DNA of 64,000 nucleotides from Caulobacter sp. RHG1 (GTDB lineage: Bacteria > Pseudomonadota > Alphaproteobacteria > Caulobacterales > Caulobacteraceae): positions 372,001 to 436,000 of the forward strand of contig NZ_SMZP01000005.1 in assembly GCF_013181195.1 (NCBI RefSeq), in the 5' to 3' direction. The notes under the pieces are model-generated. The model was not told the DNA's origin, searched no databases, and saw only the letters and a program-made list of their open reading frames with translations. Position 1 is the stretch's first letter, and every line of letters starts with the position of its first letter. This document shows, in pieces, positions 10,168-18,510 of the stretch. The position numbers and the translations under genes were made by a program.

Positions 10168-12420
10168 TTAAGGCGTCAAGGTCACGCGCTCGATGACCCA
10201 GAAGGGATCGACGCTCTTGGCCGTGAAGGTCAGGCAAAGATCGACCTTGCCGGCCCGGGCGGGCAAGCGGCCGGTGATCGTGGACAGGCCCGGATTGTCC
10301 GACGCCTTGCCCAGCGGCAGCACGGCCAGCTTTTCGCCTTCGCAGCCTGCACGGATCTCCAGCTCGCCGCCCGGGGTGGCGGGCGCGCGCAGCGGTATCC
10401 TGTCGCGATCGGCGCCGACCTGGAAGTTGAACGGGATCTGGCTGATCCGAGCGCTGAACGCCGCGCCCTTCTCCAGATCCGCGCCTTGCCAGATCCAGCA
10501 GGGATTGAGCACGTCGACGAACATCATCGGCCGCTTGGCCAAGTCCGCCGGGGCGTCGTCGATCATGGTCAGCGGCACCTTGTCGGTGCACAGCTTCAGC
10601 TGGCTGCTGAGACGGGTGCGCAGCATGGCCGGATCGATCGTCCAGCCGCGCTCACGGCCCAGGGCCTGGCCGTCGACAAAGGTCTGCGCCTTGACCACCA
10701 CGCCCGTCGCCAGGTCCAAGGGCCCGACATAGGCGGGCGAGGTCGCGGTCGGCGCCTTGCCGTCGGTGGTGTAGCGGATCTCGCCGATCCCGAGACCGGT
10801 CGACAGCGCCAGGGTCGTCTTGCCGCCATCACCCGCCGACAGGGCCGGCTGCGGCTCGAACGGCACGGTGTTGGCGGTGACGCCCAGCACCTTCAGGCGG
10901 GCCATCTCGGCGGGCATGCGGCGGGCGAAGTCGTCCCAGCCGACCGCCGCCTCCGGCGACCAGGCGCGCTCGGCCAGAGCCACGGCGCGGGGGAAGGCCA
11001 TCTGCTGCATGCGGATGTCGGTCTGCATGTGCTCGGTCCAGACATTGGCCTGGACGCCCAGGATGTGTCGCCGCTGGTCCGGCGTCAGCTGGGCCGGCGC
11101 GGGATCGAAGGCGTAGACGTCCTTCAGGGTCGACAGCACGCCGCGGCCGGTCGGCTCTTCAGGTGAACGACTCTGGCGATGGTCGAGATAAAGCACTGGA
11201 TGTGGCGACAGCACGGTGTCGTGTCCGGCCTTGGCTGCGGCGATCGCGCCGTCCAGCCCGCGCCAGGACATGACGGTGGCGTTGGGCGCCAGGCCACCTT
11301 CCAGGATCTCGTCCCAGCCGATCAGGCGACGGCCGCGCTTGTCCAACGACTGGCCGACCCGCTGGATGAACCAGCTCTGCAGTTCGTGCTCGTCCTTGAT
11401 CCCGAGTTCTTTCATCCGGGCCTGGATCTTGGGATTGGCCTTCCACTGGTCCTTGATCGCCTCGTCGCCGCCGACGTGGATGAAGGTCGACGGGAAGATG
11501 TCCATCACCTCGTTCAGCACGTCATCGAGGAAGGCGAAGGTGCTGTCGTCGATGTTGTAGAGCCAGGGGAAGACGCCCCAGTCGCCCATCTTGGACGCAT
11601 CCGGCGCGGCCGAGCCCAGCTGCGGATAGGCCACGATCGGCGCCAGGGCGTGGCCGGGGGTCTCGATCTCGGGCACGACGGTGATGTTGCGGGCAGCGGC
11701 GTAGGCGACGAGATCGCGGGCCTGGTCCTGGGTGTAGACGCCGCCGTACTTCGGATATTTCCGCGCCGCGCCGGGGTCGTGCCGCCAGGCGGCGACCTGG
11801 GTCAGCTTCGGATACTTCTTGATCTCCAGCCGCCAGCCCTGGTCGTCCACCAGATGCCAGTGGAAGGTGTTGAGCTTGTGCGCCGCCATGGCGTCGATCA
11901 CCGCCTTCAGCGTGTCGATCGACTGGAAGTGGCGGGCGCTGTCGACCATCAGGCCGCGCCAGACGAAGCGCGGCGCGTCCTCGATCGTGGCGGCGGGAAT
12001 GGCCACTGGCCCCTTGGCGTCATCCGGCGTCGCCAGCTGCCACAGCGACATAGCGCCGTAGAACAGGCCCGCCCGCTTGGCGGCGGAAATGGTCACGACC
12101 GTCGGCGAGATATCGAGCTTGTAGGCCTCGCCGGCCGGTCCCTCGCGGGTCAGGTCGATGGCGTCCGCAACGGGCGCGCCCTCGACCACCGCAGGCCGGA
12201 AGCCGCGCGACCGCTGGATCAGGTCCGCCAGCTGCAGGGCCACGCCCTTGGCCTCGACATCGCCATTGGCGACGTGGATGCGGGTGGCGGCGGAAAGCTT
12301 GAAAGATCCCTCGGCGCGAACCGCCTTGGCCGGCGCGGGGGTCAGGGTGAGGCCGTCGGCCTGGGCGGCCGTCGCCAGCATCAGGGCGATCGCGGAAACA
12401 GCGGCGATGCGAAAGGTCAT
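10168..12420 (-). CDS. Beta-N-acetylhexosaminidase, GH20, exported
   Basis: Exported hexosaminidase of 750 residues that releases terminal GlcNAc from chitooligosaccharides, probably in the periplasm. A signal peptide (about 1-22, ending ATAAQA) is followed by the GH20 N-terminal domain (about 25-155) and the TIM-barrel catalytic domain (about 155-510). The Asp-Glu pair is D319/E320 in HVGGDE; HWHLVDDQGWR is also typical. About 240 further residues include a chitobiase-like beta domain and an unassigned C-terminal segment. The frame opens at a TTG at 12435, but the ATG at 12420 with GAGG five bases upstream starts the signal peptide and is preferred. First gene of the hexosaminidase-nagF-nagE operon. 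Confidence 0.92.
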   Translation of the reverse strand: MTFRIAAVSAIALMLATAAQADGLTLTPAPAKAVRAEGSFKLSAATRIHVANGDVEAKGVALQLADLIQRSRGFRPAVVEGAPVADAIDLTREGPAGEAYKLDISPTVVTISAAKRAGLFYGAMSLWQLATPDDAKGPVAIPAATIEDAPRFVWRGLMVDSARHFQSIDTLKAVIDAMAAHKLNTFHWHLVDDQGWRLEIKKYPKLTQVAAWRHDPGAARKYPKYGGVYTQDQARDLVAYAAARNITVVPEIETPGHALAPIVAYPQLGSAAPDASKMGDWGVFPWLYNIDDSTFAFLDDVLNEVMDIFPSTFIHVGGDEAIKDQWKANPKIQARMKELGIKDEHELQSWFIQRVGQSLDKRGRRLIGWDEILEGGLAPNATVMSWRGLDGAIAAAKAGHDTVLSPHPVLYLDHRQSRSPEEPTGRGVLSTLKDVYAFDPAPAQLTPDQRRHILGVQANVWTEHMQTDIRMQQMAFPRAVALAERAWSPEAAVGWDDFARRMPAEMARLKVLGVTANTVPFEPQPALSAGDGGKTTLALSTGLGIGEIRYTTDGKAPTATSPAYVGPLDLATGVVVKAQTFVDGQALGRERGWTIDPAMLRTRLSSQLKLCTDKVPLTMIDDAPADLAKRPMMFVDVLNPCWIWQGADLEKGAAFSARISQIPFNFQVGADRDRIPLRAPATPGGELEIRAGCEGEKLAVLPLGKASDNPGLSTITGRLPARAGKVDLCLTFTAKSVDPFWVIERVTLTP

Positions 12421-12433
12421 GCAGCCTCGCGGC

Positions 12434-12467
12434 AAAAAGCGGGCGGGATAGCCAGGCTATCCCGCCC
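12434..12467 (-). terminator. Strong hairpin with T-run between TonB receptor and hexosaminidase genes
   Basis: The arms gggcgggatagc (12441-12452) and gctatcccgccc (12456-12467) are perfectly complementary with a 3-nt loop. Read on the minus strand, the hairpin is followed by five Ts (12438-12434), the form of an intrinsic terminator for the receptor gene. It ends only 14 bases before the hexosaminidase ATG, so it may be leaky or act as an intercistronic regulatory stem. A second, weaker hairpin without a T-run (12511-12517 with 12529-12535) lies closer to the receptor stop. Confidence 0.8.
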
Positions 12468-12544
12468 CAGCTCCATGCTTGCAGTCAGGAGGGGTTCAAT
12501 CAATGGGCGTGGCGGGAAGCGTGAAGCCTCCCGCCAGCCGGCCG

Positions 12545-15214
12545 TCAGAAGTTGACGTTCAGCGTCGCCATCAGCTTTCGGCCCGTGCGGTAGACGCCGC
12601 GCGGCAGGGCCGGGGTGTTGGCATAGGCGTAGTACTCGCTGTCCAGCAGGTTCTGGCCGGCGACCGACACCGAGATGTTCTGGTTCACGGTATAGCCGAG
12701 GGTCGCGTCCAGGTTCTTCGAGGCGCGGACGAACATGTCGTCGCCACGATCGACGCCGGTGAAGTACTTCGAGCGCCAGGTGTAGGTGACCCGGGCCGAG
12801 AACGGGCCGTTCTCATAGAACGGGCTGACATTGACCTGGTGCTTGGAGTTGTAGGGCAGCGGCGCGCCTTTCTGACCCTCACCATCGGCATAGGTGTAGT
12901 TGGCCAGCAGACCCAGGCCGTAGGCGAAGTTCTGCTGATAGGCCACCGCCAGGCCCTTGACCTCAGCCGAGCCCGCATTGAACGGACGGCTGATCTGGTA
13001 GGTCGTCACCCGGCCCTGCGACTGGTTGAAATAGGCTTCCGGCTGGGTCTGGGACAGGATGTAGTTGGAGATGTCCTTGTAGAACACTTCCGCCGACAGG
13101 ATGGCCTGGGGCTGGAAGTACCACTCGGCCGAGGCGTTGAAGTTGCTCGACTTGTAGGGCTCCAGCGCCGGGTTGCCGCCGCCGCCGGTCAGGATGCCGT
13201 CCGACAACCAGAAGTAGTTGGTCATGTCCGCATAGTTGGGCCTCGCGATCACCTGGGCGGCCGCGAAGCGGAACACCAGGTCCTCGCGCGCGTCGACGAT
13301 GATGTTCACGCTGGGCAGGACGTTGTCGTAGCTCTTCTTGGTGACATTCCAGGTCCAGTCGGCCTGGGCGTTGCAGGCTGCGCCGGGCTTGCAGACGTAA
13401 CCGGCGCTATCGACCGAGGTCTTCACGTAACGGACGCCGAAATTGCCGCGGATGTTGTCGGCCTTGAAGCTGGCCTGAGCGTAGGCCGCGTCGATGTTCT
13501 CTTCGATGTTCCAGTTGCCGGCCGTGAACTCGGCGGCGGCGAAGATCGAGGGCTTGGGCATTGCAGCGCCTGAGGCCAGCCACTTGCCGCTCTCGACGTA
13601 CGAGACCATCGATTGGCCATCGATGCGGAAGCGGGTCTTCATCTCGTCGCCAACGCCGTCGAAGCCCTTCAGATAGTTGCCCGGCGCCTGGCTGGGGTTG
13701 AACAGCGTGGCGGGGGCGGCGACGCCGGTGATGGCGATACCGGCATATTGCTGGCCGGTGGCGTGCTCACGACGCTTGTACCCGACCTGGATGCGCTGGA
13801 TGACGCCGTCGAAGTCCTTGCCGAAGTCGATCTGGGCGTACTTCTCCTCGTCCGAGGTCGGCTTGGTGACCAGGTTGCCGCTCCAGCCCGGGTCGGTCGC
13901 GAAGGCGGCCGGGTTGCCCATCACATTGGTCGTGTAGGTCAGGCTGCCGGGGCTCTTGGGCGCGCCGCTGATGTCGACGGTGTAGTTGGCCCAGTTCAGG
14001 AACTCGAGGAACACCTGGCGCTTGGTGCCGCCGTCGGCGGTGGACTTGCCGATCTCGCCGCTGACGTCCCAGCCGTCGCCCTTGTACGCACCCTTCAGGT
14101 GGTAGGTGTCGGAACTGAGTCCGGCTTCGCGATACTGCACGTCCAGAACGCTCAGCGCGTTATTGAACGACGCCTTGCTGACGACGCCGTCGTTCACCGT
14201 CAGGCCGGTCAGGGCGCCGAGGCTGTTCCAGGTGTTGCCCTGGAAGGCGTACATCGACTGGTTGGTGTTGTCGTAGGTGGCCTTGATCTTCAGCCAGTTG
14301 AAGTCGAACGACAGGGCGTCGGTCGGCTTCCACTGCAGGGCCGTGGTGTAGGTGGTGCGCTTGCGGCCCTGCTCGAAGTACGACGAGCCGAACGCATTGA
14401 GGCTGCGGGCCGTCAGGTTCGAGGTCAGGGTCGTGGCGCACGAGCCGGTGCAGCCGCGGGTGCGCGAGTCGACCGGATTGTCGGCATTGCCGCCGGCCCA
14501 CTGGTTGGCGGCCATGGTGCCGTAGCTTTCCAGGCCGTCGCGACGCAGCTGGTCTTCCGCGCGCTGAACCGAAAAGCTGGCGCCGAAGGTGTCGGCATTG
14601 TTCTTCCAGCTGACCAGCAGCGAACCCTGGACATCGCCCTTCTTGGAGCGGTCGTTGTGCAGATAGCTCACGGCGCCGGCGACGAGGCCCGACTTCAGGT
14701 CCAGAGGCTTGCGGGTGTTGACGATGACGGTGCCGCCGATGCTGCCTTCGTCGATGCGCGCTTCGGGCGACTTGAAGACTTCGACCTTGCCGACGATCTG
14801 CGGGGCCAGCAGCGCATAGTTGAAGGTGCGGCCCGGAGAGTCGAGGATGAACCAGTCGGCAGAGGCGACGGTCTGGCCGTTCAGCAGGGTGCGGTTCAGC
14901 GCCGGGTCGGTGCCCAGGATGCTGACCTTTTCGCCCTGGCCGAAGGCGCGGTCGACGGTGACGCCCGGTACGATCGTCAGAGCCTCGGCGACGTTGCTGC
15001 TCGGGAACTTGCCGACATCCTCGGCGGTGACGACGTCGACGATGGCGTCGGCGCGGCGCTTGGATTCGATGGATTGCAGCAGCGAGGCGCGGATGCCGGT
15101 GACGACCACCTCTTCCACGGCGCTGCTATTGTCTTGCGCTAGAACCGGCGCGGCGGCCATGACGGCCATGGCGCTGACCGAGGCGGCCAGCACGGACTTC
15201 CTGAAGGTATTCAT
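12545..15214 (-). CDS. TonB-dependent receptor (GlcNAc/chitooligosaccharide locus)
   Basis: Outer-membrane TonB-dependent transporter of 889 residues. A signal peptide (about 1-27, ending APVLAQ) precedes a TonB-box-like EEVVVTGI, the plug domain (about 45-165, including DVGKFPSSNVAEAL, a typical sugar-type plug) and a 22-strand barrel ending in the aromatic C-terminus LMATLNVNF. Its place between the hexosaminidase operon and the divergent nagR-nagB-nagA genes implies uptake of GlcNAc oligomers or chitin fragments. The frame extends to 15286, but the ATG at 15214 begins the signal peptide. The substrate is inferred from context only. Confidence 0.88.
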   Translation of the reverse strand: MNTFRKSVLAASVSAMAVMAAAPVLAQDNSSAVEEVVVTGIRASLLQSIESKRRADAIVDVVTAEDVGKFPSSNVAEALTIVPGVTVDRAFGQGEKVSILGTDPALNRTLLNGQTVASADWFILDSPGRTFNYALLAPQIVGKVEVFKSPEARIDEGSIGGTVIVNTRKPLDLKSGLVAGAVSYLHNDRSKKGDVQGSLLVSWKNNADTFGASFSVQRAEDQLRRDGLESYGTMAANQWAGGNADNPVDSRTRGCTGSCATTLTSNLTARSLNAFGSSYFEQGRKRTTYTTALQWKPTDALSFDFNWLKIKATYDNTNQSMYAFQGNTWNSLGALTGLTVNDGVVSKASFNNALSVLDVQYREAGLSSDTYHLKGAYKGDGWDVSGEIGKSTADGGTKRQVFLEFLNWANYTVDISGAPKSPGSLTYTTNVMGNPAAFATDPGWSGNLVTKPTSDEEKYAQIDFGKDFDGVIQRIQVGYKRREHATGQQYAGIAITGVAAPATLFNPSQAPGNYLKGFDGVGDEMKTRFRIDGQSMVSYVESGKWLASGAAMPKPSIFAAAEFTAGNWNIEENIDAAYAQASFKADNIRGNFGVRYVKTSVDSAGYVCKPGAACNAQADWTWNVTKKSYDNVLPSVNIIVDAREDLVFRFAAAQVIARPNYADMTNYFWLSDGILTGGGGNPALEPYKSSNFNASAEWYFQPQAILSAEVFYKDISNYILSQTQPEAYFNQSQGRVTTYQISRPFNAGSAEVKGLAVAYQQNFAYGLGLLANYTYADGEGQKGAPLPYNSKHQVNVSPFYENGPFSARVTYTWRSKYFTGVDRGDDMFVRASKNLDATLGYTVNQNISVSVAGQNLLDSEYYAYANTPALPRGVYRTGRKLMATLNVNF

Positions 15215-15277
15215 AACTCGGCTTCTCCCCATTATGCCGGGCCGATTGGACCCGGAGCCGAACCCCAAAGCCCAATA

Positions 15278-15427
15278 TGATACCAATCTCCTGGGAGGAT
15301 CCGCAGAAAGTGGTACTTCTCAGGCCTCGGACGGGAACTGTGACGGAAATTTTTCAGATGACAAGGCCAAAAAGAAACCAATTGCAGACCACGTTCTTAT
15401 TGGTATGAAAATGGTCATATGGTATCG
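15278..15427. promoter_or_regulatory. Repeated TGGTAT motifs, candidate operator cluster of the GntR regulator
   Basis: The divergent region between the receptor and the GntR gene holds three copies of a T[TA]GGTAT-type motif: ATTGGTATCA on the minus strand (15287-15278), ATTGGTATGA (15399-15408) and ATGGTATCGA (15418-15427). A related TGGTCAT lies at 15412-15418, between the last two. Clustered half-sites of this kind suit a HutC-type GntR regulator controlling both directions. This is inference from repetition and position; no site for this protein is proven here. Confidence 0.4.
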
Positions 15428-15489
15428 AAACGGCGCCGCGGATTTGCGCGACCCACAGCCTGTCGGGGCTTTTCGAGGGAGGGCTGGAC

Positions 15490-16233
15490 ATGACGTTTGC
15501 TGAGCGTATCGGACGGCTCGACGCCCAGGGCGAACACGCACCGCTCTATAAGCAACTGCAGCGCGCGCTGCGCGAGGCTATCCAGAAGAAGGTGCTGTCG
15601 CCGGACGACGCCCTGCCGGCCGAACGCGACCTGGCCGACGAATTCAGCATCTCGCGCATCACTGTGCGCAAGGCGCTGGACGGTCTGGTCAGCGAGGGCC
15701 TGCTGACCCGCCGCCAGGGCGCGGGCACCTTCGTCGCCGCCCGGGTGGAAAAGAGCTTCTCGAAGTTGTCGTCGTTCACCGAGGACATGATCTCGCGCGG
15801 CCGCGTGCCGCGCAGCGAGTGGATCAGCCGCGCCGAGGGTCAGGTGACTCCCGAGGAGTCGCTCATCCTGGGCCTGTCGCCCGGCACGCCGGTCTATCGC
15901 TTCGCCCGCATCCGCTATGCCGACGGCGCGCCGATGGCCGTGGAATACACCACCATCGCCGCCTTCGCCCTCCCCTCCACCGAGGTGGTCGGCGTCTCGC
16001 TCTACGAGGCGCTGGAGACCACCGGCCATCGCCCGGTGCGCGCCCTGCAGCGCCTGAGGGCGATCCTGTTCAACGCCGAACAGGCCGACCTTCTGGGCGT
16101 TCCGGTCAAGGACGCGGGGCTGCTGATCGAGCGCCGGGGTTTCCTGCGCGACGGCCGGGCGGTGGAAGTCACCCAATCCTATTATCGCGGCGATGCGTAC
16201 GACTTCGTCGCCGAATTGAATTCCCTATCCTAG
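15490..16233 (+). CDS. nagR: GntR-family (HutC subfamily) regulator of GlcNAc genes
   Basis: Transcription regulator of 247 residues with an N-terminal winged helix (about 15-80: PLYKQLQRALREAI, LPAERDLADEFSISRITVRKAL) and a C-terminal UTRA ligand-binding domain (about 95-240). The UTRA domain of HutC-type members such as NagR/DasR senses phosphorylated amino sugars, for example GlcNAc-6-P or GlcN-6-P. It is the first gene of a tight operon with the GlcN6P deaminase and NagA, and diverges from a TonB receptor. It probably represses the locus until the sugar phosphate accumulates. The regulatory role is inferred. Confidence 0.85.
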   Translation: MTFAERIGRLDAQGEHAPLYKQLQRALREAIQKKVLSPDDALPAERDLADEFSISRITVRKALDGLVSEGLLTRRQGAGTFVAARVEKSFSKLSSFTEDMISRGRVPRSEWISRAEGQVTPEESLILGLSPGTPVYRFARIRYADGAPMAVEYTTIAAFALPSTEVVGVSLYEALETTGHRPVRALQRLRAILFNAEQADLLGVPVKDAGLLIERRGFLRDGRAVEVTQSYYRGDAYDFVAELNSLS

Positions 16234-16259
16234 GAGTCCGAAGCTTGGAGGCGACCGTC

Positions 16260-17291
16260 TTGATCCGTCCAGAGACCACCAAGATGTTCCTGGAGGCCGG
16301 CCAGGCCTCGCAGGTCGCCGCCACGCAACTGGCCGCCAACGCCGAGAAGATCCAGGCCCTGGCGGCGCGCCTGCGCGCCAACCCGCCCCGCGTGGTGGTG
16401 ACCTGCGCACGCGGCAGCAGCGACCACGCCGCCACCTTCGCCCGCTACCTGATCGAGACCAAGGCCGGCGTGCTGACCTCATCGGCGGGCCTGTCGGTCA
16501 GCTCCGTCTATGACGCTTCGCCCAATCTGGAGGGGGCGCTCTATCTGGCCATTTCACAGTCGGGCAAGAGCCCTGATCTCCTGGCGGCGGTGAAGACGGC
16601 CAAGGCCGCCGGCGCCTATGCAGTGGCCCTGGTCAATGTGGTCGACTCGCCGCTGGCGGACCTCGCCGACGAGGTCATTCCGCTGCACGCCGGCCCCGAG
16701 CTGAGCGTCGCGGCGACCAAGTCCTACATCGCCGCCCTCGTGGCCATCACCCAGCTGATCGCCGCCTGGACCGAGGATGCGGACCTGACGGACGCGCTGG
16801 CGACCCTTCCGGCTGCTCTGGAAACGGCCTGGACGCTGGACTGGTCTTCAGCCGTCGACCGCCTGAAGACCGCCCGTAACCTCTATGTCCTGGGTCGCGG
16901 CGTCGGTTTCGGCGTGGCGCTGGAAGCCGCCCTGAAGTTCAAGGAGACCTGCGGCCTGCACGCCGAGGCCTTCAGCGCCGCCGAGGTGCTGCACGGCCCG
17001 ATGGCTCTGGTGAAGGATGGCTTTCCGGCCCTGGTCTTCGCCCAGAACGACGAAAGCCGCACCAGCGTCGACGCCATGGCCCAGGGCCTGCGCGAACGCG
17101 GCGCCGACGTGCTGATGGCGGGACCGGGCGAGACCGCGCCGGGCGCCCTGCCCTGCCTGGCCGCCCACCCGGTGCTGGAGCCGATCCTGATGATCCAGAG
17201 CTTCTACCGAATGGCCAATGCGCTTTCGGTCGCGCGCGGCTACGATCCTGACAGCCCCCCTCACCTCAACAAGGTCACCGAAACCGTCTGA
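16260..17291 (+). CDS. nagB-II: Glucosamine-6-phosphate deaminase, SIS type (NagB-II)
   Basis: SIS-domain sugar isomerase of 343 residues related to the isomerase half of GlmS. It has two SIS domains (TCARGSSDHAATF and ISQSGKSPDL in the first; GRGVGFGVALEAALKFKET in the second) and the C-terminal HLNKVTETV. In GlcNAc clusters such proteins replace classical NagB and convert GlcN-6-P to fructose-6-P plus ammonia. The start is TTG at 16260, chosen because GGAGG (16247-16251) sits eight bases upstream; an ATG at 16284 lacks such a site. Its stop overlaps the nagA start by one base. Confidence 0.87.
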   Translation: MIRPETTKMFLEAGQASQVAATQLAANAEKIQALAARLRANPPRVVVTCARGSSDHAATFARYLIETKAGVLTSSAGLSVSSVYDASPNLEGALYLAISQSGKSPDLLAAVKTAKAAGAYAVALVNVVDSPLADLADEVIPLHAGPELSVAATKSYIAALVAITQLIAAWTEDADLTDALATLPAALETAWTLDWSSAVDRLKTARNLYVLGRGVGFGVALEAALKFKETCGLHAEAFSAAEVLHGPMALVKDGFPALVFAQNDESRTSVDAMAQGLRERGADVLMAGPGETAPGALPCLAAHPVLEPILMIQSFYRMANALSVARGYDPDSPPHLNKVTETV

Positions 17292-18430
17292 TGCTGGCTG
17301 CTCTGGTAAATGGCCGTGTCCTGACGGAAGCCGGCGTCGTCGACGGCAAGGCCGTGCTGATCGAAGGCGGCCTGATCGCCGGCGTCGTCGACGCGCGCGA
17401 GATCCCGGCCCACGCCCAGCGCCGCGACCTGGACGGCGGCCTGCTGGTCCCCGGCTTCATCGACACCCAGGTCAATGGCGGCGGCGGCGTGCTGTTCAAT
17501 GACCAGCCGACGCCTGAGGCCATCGCCGCCATCGGCGCGGCCCATCGCCCGTTCGGCACGACGGGCTTCCTGCCGACCCTGATCAGCGACGACCTGGCCG
17601 TCGTCGACCAGGCCATGCGCGCCACAGAGGCCGCGATCGAACAAGGCGCGCCCGGCGTGCTGGGCATCCACATCGAGGGTCCATTCCTCAACCCCAAGCG
17701 CAAGGGCATCCACGACGAGGGCAAGTTCCGGGTCATCGACGACGAGGCCCTGGCCCTGCTGACCTCGCTGAAGGTCGGCAAGACCCTGGTCACCCTGGCC
17801 CCCGAGCGCACCACGCCGGAGATGATCCGACGCCTGGCCAACGCCGGGGTGATCGTCGCCGCCGGCCATACCAATGCGCACTACAAGACCATGCGTCAGG
17901 CGCTAGACCACGGCCTGACCGGCTTCACCCACCTCTTCAACGCCATGTCGCCGCTGACCAGCCGCGAGCCCGGCGCGGTGGGCGCGGCGCTGGAGAGCCT
18001 GACCGCCTGGTGCGGCCTGATCGTCGACGGCCGCCATGTGGATCCCGTGACCCTGAAGCTGGCCCTGCGCACCCGACCGCTGGACCGGTTCATGCTGGTG
18101 ACCGACGCCATGCCGACCGTAGGCATGACCGACAAGTCCTTCGACCTGCAGGGCCGCCACATCCGCGTGGTCGACGGCGTCTGCGTCGACGACAAGGGCA
18201 CGCTGGCGGGCTCGGACCTGGACATGGCCACGGCCGTCCGCAACGCCGTCGCCCTGCTGGACGTATCGCTGGCCGACGCGGTGACCATGGCCGCCGCTGC
18301 GCCCGCCGCCTTCCTGGGATTGGAAAATATCCGCGGGCGGATCGACGTCGGCCATGCGGCCGATTTCTGCCTGCTGGACGACCAGCTGAACGTCGCCAAC
18401 ACCTGGATCGACGGCGTTCCCGCGCACTGA
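17291..18430 (+). CDS. nagA: N-acetylglucosamine-6-phosphate deacetylase
   Basis: Amidohydrolase-fold deacetylase of 379 residues that turns GlcNAc-6-P into GlcN-6-P and acetate in the cytoplasm. Family landmarks are GFIDTQVNGGGGV near residue 58, HIEGPFLNPKRKGIH (metal ligand Glu) near 130, AAGHTNAHY (His) near 195, GFTHLFNAMSPLTSREPG (His) near 216 and VTDAMPTVGM (catalytic Asp) near 274. It is the last gene of nagR-nagB-II-nagA, overlapping the deaminase stop by one base. It supplies substrate to the deaminase after PTS uptake. Confidence 0.93.
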   Translation: MLAALVNGRVLTEAGVVDGKAVLIEGGLIAGVVDAREIPAHAQRRDLDGGLLVPGFIDTQVNGGGGVLFNDQPTPEAIAAIGAAHRPFGTTGFLPTLISDDLAVVDQAMRATEAAIEQGAPGVLGIHIEGPFLNPKRKGIHDEGKFRVIDDEALALLTSLKVGKTLVTLAPERTTPEMIRRLANAGVIVAAGHTNAHYKTMRQALDHGLTGFTHLFNAMSPLTSREPGAVGAALESLTAWCGLIVDGRHVDPVTLKLALRTRPLDRFMLVTDAMPTVGMTDKSFDLQGRHIRVVDGVCVDDKGTLAGSDLDMATAVRNAVALLDVSLADAVTMAAAAPAAFLGLENIRGRIDVGHAADFCLLDDQLNVANTWIDGVPAH

Positions 18431-18448
18431 CCGCGCGCGCAGGGCAAG

Positions 18449-18482
18449 AAAAAGGGCGCCGGCCTCACGGCCAGCGCCCTTC
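18449..18482 (-). terminator. Hairpin terminator between convergent nagA and TonB receptor genes
   Basis: A G/C-rich hairpin (GGGCGC and GGCC arms pairing with GGCC and GCGCCC around TCAC) is flanked on its left by an A-rich run. It therefore has a T-run when read on the minus strand, as expected for the receptor transcript that ends at 18511. It may also stop nagA transcription, though the plus-strand T-tract is weak. Confidence 0.7.
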
Positions 18483-18510
18483 TCATGTCAACTCAGGGAT
18501 CGGTGGAAGG

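Noticed and set aside
15819..16259. N-terminal extension of the deaminase overlapping nagR
   Set aside because: Low-quality Arg/Pro-rich translation; GGAGG and the TTG at 16260 give a proper start.
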